A DNA stretch of 64,000 nucleotides from Pseudomonas plecoglossicida NBRC 103162 = DSM 15088 (GCF_000730665.1 NZ_BBIV01000007.1:35061-99060), one strand, 5' to 3'; numbered from the stretch's first letter, positions 40,483 to 47,984 are shown. Notes: a model not told the origin generated them from the sequence alone. Program-made: numbers and translations.

Positions 40483-41718
40483 ATGGCGTTGATCGTACAG
40501 AAATTTGGCGGTACCTCTGTCGGTTCCATCGAGCGGATCGAGCAGGTTGCCGACAAGGTCAAAAAACACCGTGAAGCGGGCGACGACCTGGTGGTTGTGC
40601 TGTCGGCCATGAGCGGCGAAACCAATCGCCTGATCGACCTGGCCAAGCAGATCACCGATCAGCCGGTTCCGCGCGAGCTGGACGTGATCGTCTCCACCGG
40701 CGAGCAGGTCACCATTGCCCTGCTGGCCATGGCCTTGATCAAGCGTGGCGTGCCGGCGGTTTCCTATACCGGCAACCAGGTGCGCATTCTCACCGACAGC
40801 GCGCACAACAAGGCGCGCATCCTGCAGATCGACGACCAGAAGATCCGCGCTGACCTGAAAGCCGGGCGCGTGGTGGTGGTGGCAGGTTTCCAGGGTGTCG
40901 ACGAGCACGGCAGCATCACCACCCTCGGCCGTGGTGGTTCTGACACCACCGGCGTGGCGCTGGCCGCCGCGCTCAAGGCTGACGAGTGCCAGATCTACAC
41001 CGACGTCGACGGCGTCTACACCACTGACCCGCGTGTCGTGCCGCAGGCGCGCCGCCTGGAGAAGATCACCTTCGAAGAGATGCTGGAAATGGCCAGCCTC
41101 GGTTCCAAGGTGCTGCAGATCCGTTCGGTGGAATTCGCCGGCAAATACAACGTTCCGCTGCGCGTGTTGCACAGCTTCAAGGAGGGTCCGGGTACCCTCA
41201 TTACCATTGATGAAGAGGAATCCATGGAACAGCCGATCATTTCCGGTATCGCCTTCAACCGTGATGAAGCCAAGCTGACCATTCGTGGCGTGCCGGACAC
41301 CCCGGGCGTCGCTTTCAAGATCCTCGGCCCGATCAGCGCTTCGAACATCGAAGTGGACATGATCGTGCAGAACGTTTCGCACGATAACACCACCGACTTC
41401 ACTTTCACCGTGCACCGCAACGAGTACGAGAAGGCCCACGCCGTGCTGGAAAACACCGCGCGTGAAATCGGTGCCCGTGAAGTGATCGGCGACATCAAGA
41501 TCGCCAAGGTGTCGATCGTCGGCGTTGGCATGCGCTCCCACGCGGGTGTCGCCAGCCGCATGTTCGAAGCCTTGGCCAAGGAGAGCATCAACATCCAGAT
41601 GATCTCCACCTCCGAGATCAAGGTATCGGTGGTGATCGAAGAGAAGTACCTGGAGCTGGCCGTTCGCGCGCTGCACACCGCGTTCGAACTCGACGCTCCG
41701 GCCCGACAGGGCGAGTAA
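40483..41718 (+). CDS. lysC: Aspartate kinase (LysC), alpha subunit
   Basis: A 411-residue aspartokinase that phosphorylates aspartate in the first step to lysine, threonine and methionine. The kinase domain (1-~240) begins MALIVQKFGGTSVGSIERI and has GRGGSDTTGVALAAAL and YTDVDGVYTTDPR. Two ACT domains (~265-400) bind feedback amino acids. The build fits the alpha2-beta2 type, in which an internal start makes the beta subunit; an SD-ATG pair is visible at 41212-41226. It sits between alaS and csrA. Confidence 0.96.
   Translation: MALIVQKFGGTSVGSIERIEQVADKVKKHREAGDDLVVVLSAMSGETNRLIDLAKQITDQPVPRELDVIVSTGEQVTIALLAMALIKRGVPAVSYTGNQVRILTDSAHNKARILQIDDQKIRADLKAGRVVVVAGFQGVDEHGSITTLGRGGSDTTGVALAAALKADECQIYTDVDGVYTTDPRVVPQARRLEKITFEEMLEMASLGSKVLQIRSVEFAGKYNVPLRVLHSFKEGPGTLITIDEEESMEQPIISGIAFNRDEAKLTIRGVPDTPGVAFKILGPISASNIEVDMIVQNVSHDNTTDFTFTVHRNEYEKAHAVLENTAREIGAREVIGDIKIAKVSIVGVGMRSHAGVASRMFEALAKESINIQMISTSEIKVSVVIEEKYLELAVRALHTAFELDAPARQGE
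41224..41718 (+). other. Internal start: aspartokinase beta subunit
   Basis: Within lysC, 'gaagaggaatcc' precedes an in-frame ATG at 41224 (codon 248, MEQPIISGIAFNRDE), with GAGGA 5-6 bases before the start. It would give a 164-residue protein of the two ACT domains only. Such a beta subunit is known for aspartokinases of Bacillus and Corynebacterium with the same junction. Confidence 0.7.
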
Positions 41719-41731
41719 GGCCTTGCCAGGA

Positions 41732-41760
41732 GGGCGCGGCTTAGCCGCGCCCTTCGCGTT
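41732..41760 (+). terminator. Hairpin after lysC
   Basis: gggcgcggc-tta-gccgcgccc, a perfect 9-base GC stem, with only a weak T tract. It may stop part of the lysC transcripts before csrA. Confidence 0.6.
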
Positions 41761-41885
41761 TCTGGTCGCCGCGCAGGCCCTGTCCTGCCGGTGCGGCGAC
41801 CATTTGGGTCCTGTGCTGTCGTCCGCAGCCAGGCCCTGCCATTCCCAGACTGTTATCCCTGAATGTTTTGCGTAAGGAGAAAGGT

Positions 41886-42074
41886 ATGTTGATTCTGACT
41901 CGTCGGTGCGCCGAGAGCCTGATCATAGGAGACGGCGAGATCACCGTGACGGTGCTCGGCGTCAAAGGCAACCAGGTGCGTATCGGTGTCAGTGCGCCCA
42001 AGGAAGTGGCCGTTCACCGCGAGGAAATCTACCTGCGGATCAAGAAAGAGAAGGATGAGGAGCCAAGCCTTTAA
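41886..42074 (+). CDS. csrA: Carbon storage regulator CsrA/RsmA
   Basis: A 62-residue RNA-binding protein. The sequence starts [16 protein letters not shown], has the conserved [17 protein letters not shown] and ends [19 protein letters not shown]. It binds GGA motifs in 5' leaders and represses secondary metabolism, motility and biofilm genes under GacA/RsmY/RsmZ control in Pseudomonas. An SD 'aaggagaaagg' lies just before the ATG. An A/T hairpin and a tRNA promoter follow. Confidence 0.96.
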   Translation: MLILTRRCAESLIIGDGEITVTVLGVKGNQVRIGVSAPKEVAVHREEIYLRIKKEKDEEPSL

Positions 42075-42100
42075 TTTTTTTGAAGTTTTTTTCAAAAAAA
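42075..42100 (+). other. A/T-only stem-loop after csrA
   Basis: tttttttgaa (42075-42084) pairs perfectly with ttcaaaaaaa (42091-42100), loop gttttt. It follows the csrA stop at once. It may act as a weak terminator or an mRNA 3' end, although the stem is nearly free of G/C. Confidence 0.5.
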
Positions 42101-42103
42101 GGG

Positions 42104-42132
42104 TTGCAAACGAGGAAGAGCCTGTTTAATAT
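42104..42132 (+). promoter_or_regulatory. Promoter of tRNA-Ser
   Basis: ttgcaa (42104-42109), 17-base spacer, taatat (42127-42132), placed 15 bases before the tRNA 5' end. Confidence 0.75.
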
Positions 42133-42146
42133 TCGCCTCGTGTTGC

Positions 42147-42237
42147 GGTGAGGTGGCCGAGTGGCCGAAGGCGCTCCCCTGCTAAGGGAGTATACCTCAT
42201 AAGGGTATCGGGGGTTCGAATCCCCCCTTCACCGCCA
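42147..42237 (+). tRNA. tRNA-Ser (anticodon GCT)
   Basis: A 91-base gene with the long variable arm of serine tRNAs. The acceptor ggtgagg pairs with cttcacc, followed by discriminator g and an encoded CCA. The anticodon loop ctgctaa within ctccc/gggag gives GCT at 42181-42183. The T arm contains ggttcgaatcc. Confidence 0.96.
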
Positions 42238-42302
42238 TTATTCGCTTAGGGCGCTGTAATCGGTAAGAACGCTAAGTCGTTGAAATTAAACGGAAAAAGT
42301 TC

Positions 42303-42330
42303 TTGCAAAAATGATTTAGCGACCTATAAT
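42303..42330 (+). promoter_or_regulatory. Promoter of the tRNA-Arg array
   Basis: ttgcaa (42303-42308), 16-base spacer, tataat (42325-42330), then a GC-rich gcgcggc discriminator typical of stable-RNA promoters. Confidence 0.8.
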
Positions 42331-42344
42331 GCGCGGCAAGACAC

Positions 42345-42421
42345 GGACTCATAGCTCAGCTGGATAGAGTACTCGGCTACGAACCGAGCGGTCGCAGGTT
42401 CGAATCCTGCTGAGTCCGCCA
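42345..42421 (+). tRNA. tRNA-Arg (anticodon ACG), copy 1
   Basis: 77 bases; acceptor ggactca/tgagtcc, discriminator g, encoded CCA. Anticodon stem ctcgg/ccgag with loop ctacgaa gives ACG (A34 read as inosine). Confidence 0.97.
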
Positions 42422-42493
42422 CTTTTGAAGTGGCTTTGAATGAAAGGCTGCTTCAAATCAACCAGTGGTAATCTGGTCTAAAACTACCACCAC

Positions 42494-42570
42494 GGACTCA
42501 TAGCTCAGCTGGATAGAGTACTCGGCTACGAACCGAGCGGTCGCAGGTTCGAATCCTGCTGAGTCCGCCA
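42494..42570 (+). tRNA. tRNA-Arg (anticodon ACG), copy 2
   Basis: Identical in sequence to copy 1, starting 149 bases after it. The 72-base spacer holds 'ccagtggtaatctgg', a small hairpin that is also in the next spacer. Confidence 0.97.
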
Positions 42571-42641
42571 CTTTTGAAGTGGCTCTGCTTGCAAAGACGC
42601 TTCAACAACCAGTGGTAATCTGGTCTAAAACTACCAACCAC

Positions 42642-42718
42642 GGACTCATAGCTCAGCTGGATAGAGTACTCGGCTACGAACCGAGCGGTCGCAGGTTCGA
42701 ATCCTGCTGAGTCCGCCA
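42642..42718 (+). tRNA. tRNA-Arg (anticodon ACG), copy 3
   Basis: Third identical copy, starting 148 bases after copy 2. A terminator follows ten bases later. Confidence 0.97.
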
Positions 42719-42727
42719 TACATCAAG

Positions 42728-42760
42728 AAGCCCGCTCATATGAGCGGGCTTTTTGTTTTC
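42728..42760 (+). terminator. Terminator of the tRNA array
   Basis: aagcccgctca-ta-tgagcgggcttttt: an 11-base stem with a T run. Confidence 0.93.
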
Positions 42761-42993
42761 CGATTCACTGAATTGTCAGTGATGCCCGACTAGACTCCAA
42801 ACAAACCGGCCCGGCATTCTCTTGCACGGCGGATGTGTTGTTTGCCTTGCGCCCACCGTCGCACTGATGGCTTCGAGCGTTGTCCCAGCTTTATCACGCA
42901 AACGATTGTTCTGGCCAAAATTTTAAGCGATCTGACCGCTCAGGCAGTGTATGATTGCGCCCGTCAGCCCCGCCGGGGCTTGTGGAAAACCAC

Positions 42994-43053
42994 CATGGAC
43001 TTACCCAGTAGTTACTCCTTAACAAGTTTCTTACAGCTAGATCTGACCGATTG
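42994..43053 (+). CDS. Possible 19-aa leader peptide upstream of mgtE
   Basis: MDLPSSYSLTSFLQLDLTD, ending in TGA 41 bases before the mgtE ATG. The SD is weak. It lies in the 376-base gap after the tRNA array and directly follows a hairpin agcccc-gcc-ggggct (42966-42980). Short leader ORFs control some Mg2+ transporter genes (mgtA, mgtCBR), but those peptides are unlike this one. Translation is uncertain. The rest of the gap (42761-42960) shows no gene. Confidence 0.3.
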
Positions 43054-43094
43054 ATTCCCCCGGCGTGCTCCGCTGCTGGGAGTGGAGTTCGCCT

Positions 43095-44537
43095 ATGACT
43101 GAAGTAGAAGTAAAGAAAGCGCAAGAAAGCCTGCAGGATCGCCTGGCCCAGGTGGTCGAGTTGCTGCAGCGTCAGCGCGTGGTAGAGGACCTGACTCACC
43201 GTCAGGAAGGTCATCACCATGACCTCGTGGAAAACCTCGTCCACCGGCAGAATCTGGTCGAGCTGCAGCGCAAGCTCGACGACCTTCACCCTGCCGACAT
43301 CGCCTACATCCTCGAAGCCTTGCCCCTGGAAGACCGCCTGACGGTCTGGCAGCTGGTGCGCTCGGACCGTGACGGCGACATTCTCCTCGAAGTATCGGAC
43401 TCCGTCCGTCAATCGCTGATCGCCGACATGGACGATCACGAAATCCTCGCTGCCGCGAAGGAAATGGACGCCGACGAACTGGCCGACTTGGCACCTGAGC
43501 TGCCGCGTGACGTCGTTCACGAGCTGATGGAAAGCCTCGATGCCCAGCAGCGCGAACGTGTGCGTTCGGCGCTGAGTTACGACGAGGAGCAGGTCGGTGC
43601 GCTGATGGACTTCGAGATGGTCACCATCCGCGAAGACGTCAGCCTGGAAGTGGTGTTGCGCTACCTGCGTCGCCTCAAAGAGCTGCCCAACCACACCGAC
43701 AAGCTGTTCGTGGTCGACTATGACGGCCTGCTCAAGGGCGTGTTGCCGATCAAGCGTCTGCTGGTCAACGACCCGGAAAAGAAGGTAGCGGAGGTCATGG
43801 CGACCGACCCTGTGTCCTTCCACCCCGAGGAAGATGCCTACGACGCTGCGCAGGCCTTCGAACGTTATGACTTGGTTTCGGCACCAGTGGTGGACAAGAG
43901 CGACCGTCTGATCGGCCGCTTGACCATTGACGAGATGGTCGACCTGATCCGTGAGGAAAGCGAGAGCGAAGTCCTCAACATGGCCGGTCTGCGTGAAGAG
44001 GAAGATATCTTCGCTTCGGTCTGGCGTTCGTTGCGCAACCGTTGGGCCTGGCTCGCCATCAACCTGATCACGGCCTTTGTCGCCTCGCGCGTGATCGGCC
44101 TGTTCGAAGGCTCGATCGAGAAATTGGTGGCACTGGCGGCGCTGATGCCGATCGTTGCGGGTATTGGCGGCAACTCCGGCAACCAGACCATCACCATGAT
44201 CGTCCGCGCCATGGCGCTGGACCAGGTCTCGCCGGGCAATACCAGTCGCTTGATGCGCAAGGAGCTGGCGGTATCGCTGCTCAATGGCCTGATCTGGGGC
44301 GGGGTGATCGGTGCGGTGGCGTTCTGGTTGTATGGCAGCTGGTCGCTGGGGCTGGTGATGACCGCGGCGATGACCTTGAACCTGCTGTTGGCGGCTCTCA
44401 TGGGCGTGTTGATTCCCATGACCCTGACGCGGCTGGGGCGTGACCCGGCAATGGGCTCCAGCGTGATGATCACAGCGGTAACCGACAGCGGCGGCTTCTT
44501 CATCTTCCTGGGCCTGGCCACGGTCTTCCTGCTGTAG
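43095..44537 (+). CDS. mgtE: Magnesium transporter MgtE
   Basis: A 480-residue MgtE channel. The cytosolic N domain (residues ~35-165) has the helical repeats LHPADIAYILEALP and ELPRDVVHELMESLD. Two CBS domains follow (~170-290; VMATDPVSFHPEEDAYDAAQ). The membrane part (~315-480) has five spans with the Mg2+ selectivity loop in LAALMPIVAGIGGNSGNQT. It is gated by intracellular Mg2+. The start MTEVEVKKAQESLQ is preferred to an upstream frame at 43065. A terminator shared with the next, convergent gene follows. Confidence 0.94.
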   Translation: MTEVEVKKAQESLQDRLAQVVELLQRQRVVEDLTHRQEGHHHDLVENLVHRQNLVELQRKLDDLHPADIAYILEALPLEDRLTVWQLVRSDRDGDILLEVSDSVRQSLIADMDDHEILAAAKEMDADELADLAPELPRDVVHELMESLDAQQRERVRSALSYDEEQVGALMDFEMVTIREDVSLEVVLRYLRRLKELPNHTDKLFVVDYDGLLKGVLPIKRLLVNDPEKKVAEVMATDPVSFHPEEDAYDAAQAFERYDLVSAPVVDKSDRLIGRLTIDEMVDLIREESESEVLNMAGLREEEDIFASVWRSLRNRWAWLAINLITAFVASRVIGLFEGSIEKLVALAALMPIVAGIGGNSGNQTITMIVRAMALDQVSPGNTSRLMRKELAVSLLNGLIWGGVIGAVAFWLYGSWSLGLVMTAAMTLNLLLAALMGVLIPMTLTRLGRDPAMGSSVMITAVTDSGGFFIFLGLATVFLL

Positions 44538-44604
44538 CACTTGTTCAATCTGGGGCTGCTGCCGCAGCCTGTCGCCGGCGATGAGGGCGCACAGGCAAAA
44601 CAAA

Positions 44605-44630
44605 AAAGCCAGCTTACGCTGGCTTTGCTT
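44605..44630. terminator. Bidirectional terminator mgtE / small gene
   Basis: aaagccagc-ttac-gctggcttt with A residues before and T residues after, between convergent genes. A partial REP (gccggcgatgagg) lies just before, at 44575. Confidence 0.88.
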
Positions 44631-44640
44631 TGTCTGCTCG

Positions 44641-44877
44641 TCAGTCGGTGAAGCCAAAGCCGGTGATGATGCAGTCTTTGTCGGTGTGGACATAGAGTTG
44701 GTAAGTCATTACCGGCGCATCGTCAGGGCCAACGACATTGTCTGGATCAAAGCCACTGACTGCGGCGACAGTACTCTTCATCGCCATGCTGTATCGGCTG
44801 CCAACGAGATGCTGCAAGGCATCGAGAATGGCTTTTTCCTTGGCGAGAGTGGCGGCGCTTTTCTGTAGGTTCTGCAT
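44641..44877 (-). CDS. Hypothetical protein (78 aa)
   Basis: A 78-residue protein starting MQNLQKSAATLAKEKAILD and ending IITGFGFTD. An 'aggag' SD lies 7 bases before the ATG, which supports this start over one at 44895. No signal peptide or membrane span is seen, and no domain is recognised. It has its own terminator at the 3' side and lies after the amrZ terminator, so it seems to be a single transcription unit. Confidence 0.7.
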   Translation of the reverse strand: MQNLQKSAATLAKEKAILDALQHLVGSRYSMAMKSTVAAVSGFDPDNVVGPDDAPVMTYQLYVHTDKDCIITGFGFTD

Positions 44878-44962
44878 GCTGTTTCTCCTGAGCAATGAAG
44901 CGAAGTGGTGTGCTCATTCTGTTGCCAGGAGTCAGAGCAATGTGGTGCAGGGTTATGGATGC

Positions 44963-44995
44963 AAAAAAAACCCGATGCAAGGCATCGGGTTTTTT
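44963..44995 (-). terminator. Terminator of amrZ
   Basis: On the minus strand aaaacccgatgc-ctt-gcatcgggtttttt, 60 bases after the amrZ stop. The A/T flanks are symmetric. Confidence 0.88.
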
Positions 44996-45054
44996 GACGC
45001 TTCAAGCTCTGCCTGAAGCGCAGAGCCTTTGGCTGTGCGGGCTGGAAGAAAGCC

Positions 45055-45381
45055 TCAGGAGGCGTCTGCAGCCATTTCCACATCATGAGCGATGAGGGCC
45101 ACCAGTGCGTTCTGCTGGCGGTGGGACAGCTGGCGGAAGCGCTGCAGCAACTCGCGCTCGTGCAGCGACAGCTCAGGGCTGTCCAGGCGCATGCTCAGCT
45201 CGTCGCCCAGCGCGCCTTCCTGGATAAGGCTTTGTTCCAGGCGAGCGATGATCTCGGAGTTCATGCTGCGGTGATGGTTGCGCGCTACCTCGGCAATGCG
45301 CTCACGCATCCCGTCTGGCAGGCGGACGACGAACTTGTCAGCGGTACGGCTCGAATAAATAGCCTGTTTCATTGGGCGCAT
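45055..45381 (-). CDS. amrZ: AmrZ/AlgZ, Arc-type ribbon-helix-helix regulator
   Basis: A 108-residue regulator. The RHH fold is in [20 protein letters not shown] (the beta strand that reads DNA) and [18 protein letters not shown]. The C-terminal tetramerisation helices are [20 protein letters not shown]. Sequence and length agree closely with AmrZ of P. aeruginosa, which controls alginate, Psl, flagellar and c-di-GMP genes and represses its own promoter. A matching site is found in its upstream region. A strong terminator ends it. Confidence 0.95.
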   Translation of the reverse strand: MRPMKQAIYSSRTADKFVVRLPDGMRERIAEVARNHHRSMNSEIIARLEQSLIQEGALGDELSMRLDSPELSLHERELLQRFRQLSHRQQNALVALIAHDVEMAADAS

Positions 45382-45557
45382 ATAAATTGACCGGTTTTTG
45401 GTTCAGGGGAGGCGGTTCTCAAATTGGCCGCACGGGATGGAGGTACGACCGTGGCAGCAACAAAATGTTCAACCGACAAGAAAATTTGGTGCTCATCTTG
45501 CCTCATGGCTGCCGTTTCCTTGGCGTCAATTCTGTGACAAATAGTGAGCCGGATAAA

Positions 45558-45608
45558 GGCTTTTTGCCAGTACCAATTATCAGAAATGAGTACTGGTTTG
45601 AAAAGTTT
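45558..45608 (-). promoter_or_regulatory. Putative amrZ promoter (AlgU-like) with AmrZ site
   Basis: On the minus strand ggcaaaaagcc (45558-45568) is one base from the AmrZ core ggcaaaacgcc. Just upstream, aaactt (45603-45608) and tctga (45580-45584) resemble an AlgU/sigma22 promoter GAACTT-N16/17-TCTGA, but with an 18-base spacer. The AmrZ site would fall just after the start point, as expected for autorepression. The 344-base gap to phnN holds nothing else recognisable. Confidence 0.45.
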
Positions 45609-45725
45609 TACACGTTCCAGTTCACCACGGCGTCAGCCCCTTGCCGTCAAAAACCCGTAAAACGCAGCAAAGGGTAGAGAAAACGCCTAAAATGCGCGCG
45701 TTTCCTTCCATAGAGCATAGTGGCT

Positions 45726-46313
45726 ATGCAATATGACGCAAGCGCCCACGATAATGCCTCAGGCCGCCTGATATTTCTGATAGGACCCTCGGGTTCGGGA
45801 AAAGATTCCCTGATCGATCAGGCCCGTGAACAACTGGCGGCGGCGGGGGTGGAAATTGCTAGCCGGGTGATCACCCGCTCCGCAGAAGCCAAGGGAGAAG
45901 CGGCCCATGCCGTCACGCCTGAGCGATTCGAGGCGATGCTCAAGGCGGGGGAATTTGCGATGCATTGGCGGGCCAATGGCTTGGATTACGGCATCCCGAC
46001 GCAGGTAGACCACTGGCTGGCGCAAGGGCGCTCTGTGCTGGTCAATGGTTCTCGTGGCTATCTGCCCCAGGCGCGCCTGCGCTACCCGGACTTGCTGGCC
46101 GTATGCCTGGTGGTGAAGCCCGAGGTCTTGCGTGATCGCTTGCTCGCAAGAGGGCGGGAGACGCCTCAGGAAATCGAGGAGCGCCTGGCGCGCAACGCCA
46201 GGATGCAGCTCGATCAGGATTCGACGGTGCACCTGTTGGACAACTCGGGATCGTTGCCTGCCGCTGTGGATGCACTGGTCCAGCTGCTGCGTGATGAAAA
46301 GCTGATCGTGTGA
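45726..46313 (+). CDS. phnN: Ribose 1,5-bisphosphate phosphokinase PhnN
   Basis: A 195-residue P-loop kinase of the guanylate-kinase fold. Walker A is GPSGSGKDSLIDQA near residue 20; the PhnN pattern continues with SRVITRSAEAKGEAAHAV, FAMHWRANGLDYGIP and VLVNGSRGYLPQA. PhnN makes PRPP from ribose 1,5-bisphosphate, normally within a C-P lyase operon. No other phn gene is in the window, so here it is an orphan, perhaps for ribose bisphosphate salvage. ATG 45726 is chosen; a GTG two codons earlier is possible. Confidence 0.9.
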   Translation: MQYDASAHDNASGRLIFLIGPSGSGKDSLIDQAREQLAAAGVEIASRVITRSAEAKGEAAHAVTPERFEAMLKAGEFAMHWRANGLDYGIPTQVDHWLAQGRSVLVNGSRGYLPQARLRYPDLLAVCLVVKPEVLRDRLLARGRETPQEIEERLARNARMQLDQDSTVHLLDNSGSLPAAVDALVQLLRDEKLIV

Positions 46314-46422
46314 CGGCCTGAAAAATCCTACATGCAAAAAGCCCGATTGAGGCTGACAAACGGCAGCCCGCTGGTTAACATGCTCGCCGTCCTGCTGTGC
46401 AACATTCGTTGCCGGTTCTTGC

Positions 46423-46499
46423 GTCTCAGTAGCTCAATTGGATAGAGCATCCCCCTCCTAAGGGGAAGGTTGGCAGTTCGAACCTGCCCTGGGACGCCA
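46423..46499 (+). tRNA. tRNA-Arg (anticodon CCT)
   Basis: 77 bases; acceptor gtctcag pairs with ctgggac (one G-U), discriminator g, encoded CCA. Anticodon stem tcccc/gggga with loop ctcctaa gives CCT. T arm ggcag-ttcgaac-ctgcc. Confidence 0.95.
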
Positions 46500-46605
46500 T
46501 TCATTCAAGTCAGTACCATTCCATAGATCAGACCTGCCGTCAGTTCACCGGTTGCCAAAAGCCACCGCCAGTGTCGGACGGTGGCAGGCGTCGAGCCCAG
46601 GTTCG

Positions 46606-47577
46606 TTACTTGCAGTTGCCCGCCTTGCGATAGCCGGCAGCCTGTGCTTGCGCTTCGCTGTCGAAGGCTACCTGGTTCTTTTGCGAGACCTGGGCGTAGC
46701 CGGGGCAGCCACTGGCGAGGTGGTACACATGGCTATTGCGGTTGCCGATGATCGCACCGTCTATCGATGCGCTTGCCAGGGTCGGGCGGGCCTCGGTCTT
46801 CGCTGGCGTTTTCGGCGTTGGGGCCGTCACGACGTCTGTGCTGCCCACAGGCTTGTAGCCAAGGGTCCAGGTGCGCTCACCGGTGACGAACGGGTTGGAG
46901 TGCCCCATGATTCTGGCGATCCGTTGATCACGTTCCCTTTCCCAGGCAGACACCGGATGCTGCTTGTCCCAGGCCATGAGCAACTGTTGCTGCTGGCGCG
47001 ACATGCTCAGTCGGTAGCGGTCGAACATGTAGAACGTGGTGCGTGCCACCAGCCCCTTCACCTCGTCACGCGGCTCTGCGGCTTTCTGCTGGAAATCCAC
47101 CTTGGTCGTGCATTGGCCGTATTGGGGGGCAATGCCTGAGACCATGCCGTAATTGAAGTTGCTGCGATCCCCGTTCACCTCGCCCACGGAAGGGTAAAGA
47201 TTGAACAGGTCGGCTTCCATGGCGCGGAAGGTGGGGTCCGTGTCGACGCATTGTTCGCGCCCGCCGTTCTGCCAGCACTGGCGCTGATGGCCAAAGGTCC
47301 AGGCCGGGACGATGTGCTCCCACTCCGTGCGTTCGGCGCGGGTTTTCAGCTTGCGGGTTTCATACCCGCAGGACGCGAGGTCGACGCGGCCACCGGACTT
47401 GCCGACCCAGGTCCACTTGCAGCCGCAGTACAGGTCGCCCATGGCGCTGTTGGCCTGGTCCAGATAGACCTTCTGCTTGGCGATGACCTTGGCTTCGGTG
47501 AATGTCGCGGGAGGGGTGGCGAAGGCGCTGGGGATGGCGGCGAGGGCGAGGGTTACGACGTACAGCAGTTTCTTCAT
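46606..47577 (-). CDS. Endonuclease I family protein with C-terminal Cys/His domain
   Basis: A 323-residue secreted nuclease. The signal peptide is MKKLLYVVTLALAAIPSAFA. The endonuclease I core (~25-235) contains the catalytic ERTEWEHIVPAWTFG motif (His near 88), eight or so Cys, DLFNLYPSVGEVNGDRSNFN and RTTFYMFDRYRLSM. The C-terminal ~50 residues (IIGNRNSHVYHLASGCPGY to AGYRKAGNCK) look like the small Ada-type metal-binding/'sunset' domain often joined to nucleases. A Pro/Thr linker joins the two. It probably degrades extracellular DNA. It is 107 bases from tRNA-Arg(CCT). Confidence 0.9.
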   Translation of the reverse strand: MKKLLYVVTLALAAIPSAFATPPATFTEAKVIAKQKVYLDQANSAMGDLYCGCKWTWVGKSGGRVDLASCGYETRKLKTRAERTEWEHIVPAWTFGHQRQCWQNGGREQCVDTDPTFRAMEADLFNLYPSVGEVNGDRSNFNYGMVSGIAPQYGQCTTKVDFQQKAAEPRDEVKGLVARTTFYMFDRYRLSMSRQQQQLLMAWDKQHPVSAWERERDQRIARIMGHSNPFVTGERTWTLGYKPVGSTDVVTAPTPKTPAKTEARPTLASASIDGAIIGNRNSHVYHLASGCPGYAQVSQKNQVAFDSEAQAQAAGYRKAGNCK

Positions 47578-47666
47578 GAGAAAACAATCATCGGAGAGTG
47601 GGCGCGGGATTATACGGTCTACCGATGATGAATGAGGAAACGTCCCACGAACTTCAATTCATGCGC

Positions 47667-47972
47667 CTATAGCAACCAGTGCTTGAATGCCCACAGCGTC
47701 GCCATCCCGACCGCCAGGGTCAGCAAGGTGCTGCGCGTGCGCCAGGCAACCACGCCGGCAACGATCGCTGCCGGGATCTGCGGATTGCTCCAGGCGAACC
47801 CGGCCTGTGGGTCCTGCAGCACCACGGCCGGCAACACCAGCGCGGCCAGTACGCTGGCTGGCACATACACCAGTAGGTGCGGAGCCAACGCAGCGCTGTA
47901 CATCAGGAAGCGCAAATTGATCACCAGTGCGGTGGCGATCATGGTCAGGGGCAGCGGGGCCCAGGGTTCTCC
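47667..47972 (-). pseudogene. azlC-azlD fusion remnant (branched-chain amino-acid exporter)
   Basis: The frame begins (GEP)WAPLPLTMIATALVINL and FLMYSAALAPHL, which is the internal ALVxNLRxxLYSAALAP block of AzlC. Without a stop it then turns into VPASVLAALVLPAVVLQ and ends AVGMATLWAFKHWLL, the C-terminal half of AzlD. The C-terminal two thirds of AzlC and the start of AzlD are missing, and so is the AzlC N-terminus. An in-frame deletion is the simplest reading. The remaining ~100 residues could still be a membrane peptide but not a working AzlCD pair. Confidence 0.7.
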
Positions 47973-47984
47973 CAGTACTCGATC

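Noticed and set aside
42498..42719. A 73-codon minus-strand frame across two tRNA-Arg genes (MADSAGFEPATARF...)
   Set aside because: This is the well-known false protein read from the complement of tRNA genes.
45372..45677. A 101-codon plus-strand frame in the amrZ upstream region
   Set aside because: No SD and no domain, and it covers the likely amrZ promoter and AmrZ site; composition unlike the neighbours' coding sequence.
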